DNA from: Acidocella sp.
Lineage (GTDB): Bacteria; Pseudomonadota; Alphaproteobacteria; Acetobacterales; Acetobacteraceae
DNA length: 8,549 nt
Direction: 5' to 3'
Assembly (NCBI GenBank): GCA_029077775.1
Contig: JAQNCU010000107.1
Span: 1 to 8,549, forward strand
Below, piece after piece: positions 7,226 to 8,549 of this stretch; positions within the stretch are counted from its first letter, which is position 1, and the number at the start of each line of letters is the position of its first letter. The translations under genes were made by a program, and so were the position numbers. A model generated the notes under the pieces. The model was not told where the DNA came from and did no database searches. It saw nothing but the letters and a program-made list of their open reading frames with translations.

Positions 7226-8404
7226 ATGATCACCGTGGATGCGGCCCGCGCGCGGATCTTGGGGGCTTTGTCCGCCACGGGGGCAGAGACCGTGGGGCTC
7301 GGCCAGGGCTGGAACCGGGTGCTGGCGGCCCCTGTTTATGCGCGGCTGACGCAGCCACCCGCCGATATTTCCGCCATGGATGGTTTTGCGCTGCGTGCAG
7401 CTGACGCCGCCGCCGGGGTGAAGCTGCGGGTGATCGGTGCGGCACCCGCCGGGCATCCTTTCCCCGGTGTGGTTGGCCCGCATGAGGCGGTGCGGCTGTT
7501 TACCGGCAGTGTGATGCCCGAGGGCGCGGATGCGGTGCTGTTGCAGGAGGATGCAACCGCCACGGCGGACGGGGTGACCGTGCATGAGGCAGCGCAAGCC
7601 GGACGCCATATCCGCCGCGCGGGGCAGGATTTTGCGCTGGGTGATTTGTTGATTGCAGCCGGGCGGCGGCTGAGCGCGCGGGATATCGGGCTGGCTGCCG
7701 CCGGTAACCATGCGTGGCTGGCCGTGCACCGGGCGCCGCGTGTGGCGATTATGGCGACGGGGGACGAGATTTCCTTGCCCGGTGACCCGGTTGGGCCGGG
7801 CGGCATTGTCAGTTCAAACGCGCATGCGCTGGCGGCTTTTGTGGCGCAGGCGGGCGGGGAGCCTGTGATTTTACCGATTGCGGGGGACAGGCTGGAGGCG
7901 ATTGCGGAAGGCGCGGATGGCGCGCGCGGGGCGGATTTGCTGGTGACCACGGGCGGGGCCAGCGTGGGCGCACATGATTTGGTGGGCGCGGGGCTGGCGG
8001 CGCGCGGCATGGTGCTCGATTTTTGGAAGATCGCGATGCGTCCGGGCAAACCGTTGATGTTCGGCACGCTTGGGGGGATGCCCGTACTCGGCCTGCCGGG
8101 CAACCCGGTATCAGCCTTTGTGTGCGCAATGTTGTTCCTGCGCCCGGCGATCGACCGGCTGAGTGGGCTGCCGGGGGCGGCACCGGTGCTTGTGCCAGGG
8201 CGGCTGGGTGCCGCGCTGAAAGCCAATGACCAGCGGGAGGATTATGTCCGCGCAACCTGGCGGGATGGCGTGGCCACACCGTTCGCCAAGCAGGATTCCG
8301 GGATGTTGCGCAATCTGGCCCATGCGGACGTGCTGATCCGTCGCCCGCCGCACCAGGCGGCATTGGCGGTGGGCGATGCGGTGGAGGTGTTGGTGTTGGG
8401 GTGA
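7226..8404 (+). CDS. moeA: Molybdopterin molybdenumtransferase (MoeA)
   Basis: Inserts molybdate into adenylylated molybdopterin to form the active molybdenum cofactor, in the cytosol, usually as a dimer. The 392-residue length is standard. Landmarks in order: SAMDGFALR at 49-57, FTGSVMPEGAD at 92-102, ATGDE at 177-181, SSNAHAL at 196-202, TTGGASVGAHD at 241-251 (the MoCF-type nucleotide-binding loop ending in Asp251), MRPGKP at 271-276 and GLPGNPVSAF at 289-298. The small C-terminal domain runs from about 320 to the end. It starts 6 bases after the moaC stop, with AGGA about 10 bases upstream. The partner adenylyltransferase (MogA or MoaB) and other moa genes are not in the window. MoeA paralogues exist in some genomes, but pairing with moaC fits the standard enzyme. 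Confidence 0.96.
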   Translation: MITVDAARARILGALSATGAETVGLGQGWNRVLAAPVYARLTQPPADISAMDGFALRAADAAAGVKLRVIGAAPAGHPFPGVVGPHEAVRLFTGSVMPEGADAVLLQEDATATADGVTVHEAAQAGRHIRRAGQDFALGDLLIAAGRRLSARDIGLAAAGNHAWLAVHRAPRVAIMATGDEISLPGDPVGPGGIVSSNAHALAAFVAQAGGEPVILPIAGDRLEAIAEGADGARGADLLVTTGGASVGAHDLVGAGLAARGMVLDFWKIAMRPGKPLMFGTLGGMPVLGLPGNPVSAFVCAMLFLRPAIDRLSGLPGAAPVLVPGRLGAALKANDQREDYVRATWRDGVATPFAKQDSGMLRNLAHADVLIRRPPHQAALAVGDAVEVLVLG

Positions 8405-8549
8405 GGGGGATGTCATGGAGTGCTAAAGGCACGGCGTGCTGGTCAGTTCGGTGTACCCTCCCCGCGCCACATTAAAATGAGACGGACGTAAAACGAACCT
8501 AATCGCCAACACGTCATTCGGTCGGCTTCCAACCGCTGCGTGCTCGTCA
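8405..8549. other. Unassigned 145-base tail after moeA
   Basis: No gene can be assigned. By eye the stretch looks less GC-rich than the preceding genes. Plus-strand reading gives only a 21-codon frame from the ATG at 8410 with no recognisable sequence. On the minus strand two frames stay open from the window edge for 34 and 41 codons (stops at 8443-8445 and 8423-8425); neither is recognisable, though one could be the end of a convergent gene. There is no convincing terminator for the long operon: GTGC/GCAC/GTGC at 8420-8439 can form only 4-base stems and no U-run follows. A pair of imperfect direct repeats at 8469-8496 is listed separately. In many alphaproteobacteria lexA follows moeA; no lexA coding start is visible up to 8549. 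Confidence 0.5.
8469..8496 (+). repeat. Two imperfect direct repeats, ACATTAAAATGA and ACGTAAAACGA
   Basis: The copies lie at 8469-8480 and 8486-8496, start to start 17 bases, both built on a TAAAA core followed by a pyrimidine and GA. The second copy overlaps GGAC-N7-GAAC (8484-8498), one mismatch from the GAAC-N7-GAAC arrangement of the alphaproteobacterial LexA box. Alternatively, repeated AT-rich blocks just inside a TG-beginning end (TGTACCCTC at 8452) recall the ends of IS21-type insertion sequences. The repeats themselves are plain; both functional readings are inference. Confidence 0.4.

Noticed and set aside
7336..8226. 296-codon minus-strand open frame opposite moeA
   Set aside because: Composition is Ala/Pro/Ser-rich with no motif, and moeA on the plus strand is complete and canonical.
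8420..8439. Hairpin terminator after moeA
   Set aside because: Only 4-base stems (GTGC with GCAC) in mutually exclusive forms and no following T-run, so it is not a convincing intrinsic terminator.
8410..8475. 21-codon ORF with two Trp codons after moeA, considered as a leader peptide
   Set aside because: The Trp codons are isolated, the GAGGGGG touches the start codon with no spacing, and no attenuator structure follows.
1..8549. CRISPR arrays, tRNA or rRNA genes, phage or defence genes
   Set aside because: No regularly spaced repeats, no cloverleaf-like stretch and no such protein motifs were seen; nearly all of the window is accounted for by housekeeping genes.

Overview
The window is GC-rich chromosomal DNA with dense, short-gapped genes and a gene order typical of alphaproteobacteria: secG-tpiA on one strand and, divergently, a PpiD-type chaperone gene followed by trpE-trpG-trpD-trpC-moaC-moeA. 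TrpE and TrpG are unfused and sit beside trpDC, unlike the fused TrpE(G) of Rhizobiales. With the acetobacterium-like arrangement, this makes Rhodospirillales/Acetobacteraceae my best guess. That guess rests on gene order and protein character only; no marker gene was compared with a database.

Layout. Positions 1-47 (minus) hold the first 15 codons of secG. Positions 81-809 (minus) are tpiA, triosephosphate isomerase. Positions 810-901 are a divergent intergenic region with a good sigma70-like promoter pointing towards ppiD. From 902 to 8404 seven plus-strand genes are packed almost without gaps: ppiD (membrane-anchored SurA_N/parvulin-like protein), trpE, trpG, trpD, trpC, moaC and moeA. Four consecutive junctions (trpE/trpG, trpG/trpD, trpD/trpC, trpC/moaC) are the same 4-base ATGA stop/start overlap. 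The ppiD-trpE gap is 10 bases and the moaC-moeA gap is 6 bases. Positions 8405-8549 are non-coding as far as visible, and look less GC-rich than the genes.

How the genes work together. TrpE and TrpG form anthranilate synthase. TrpD and TrpC take anthranilate through phosphoribosyl-anthranilate and CdRP (made by TrpF, not in the window) to indole-3-glycerol phosphate. TrpA, TrpB and TrpF must be encoded elsewhere. MoaC makes cyclic pyranopterin monophosphate and MoeA inserts molybdenum into molybdopterin, so the end of the operon serves molybdenum cofactor synthesis. PpiD is a periplasm-facing folding factor next to, but divergent from, the Sec component SecG.

Most of the window is conserved housekeeping DNA and I see no new system in the coding part. 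The least explained stretch is the 145-base tail after moeA. There the lexA gene often found next in alphaproteobacteria is not visible. The tail holds a pair of imperfect direct repeats that could be an SOS-type operator or the end of an insertion sequence.
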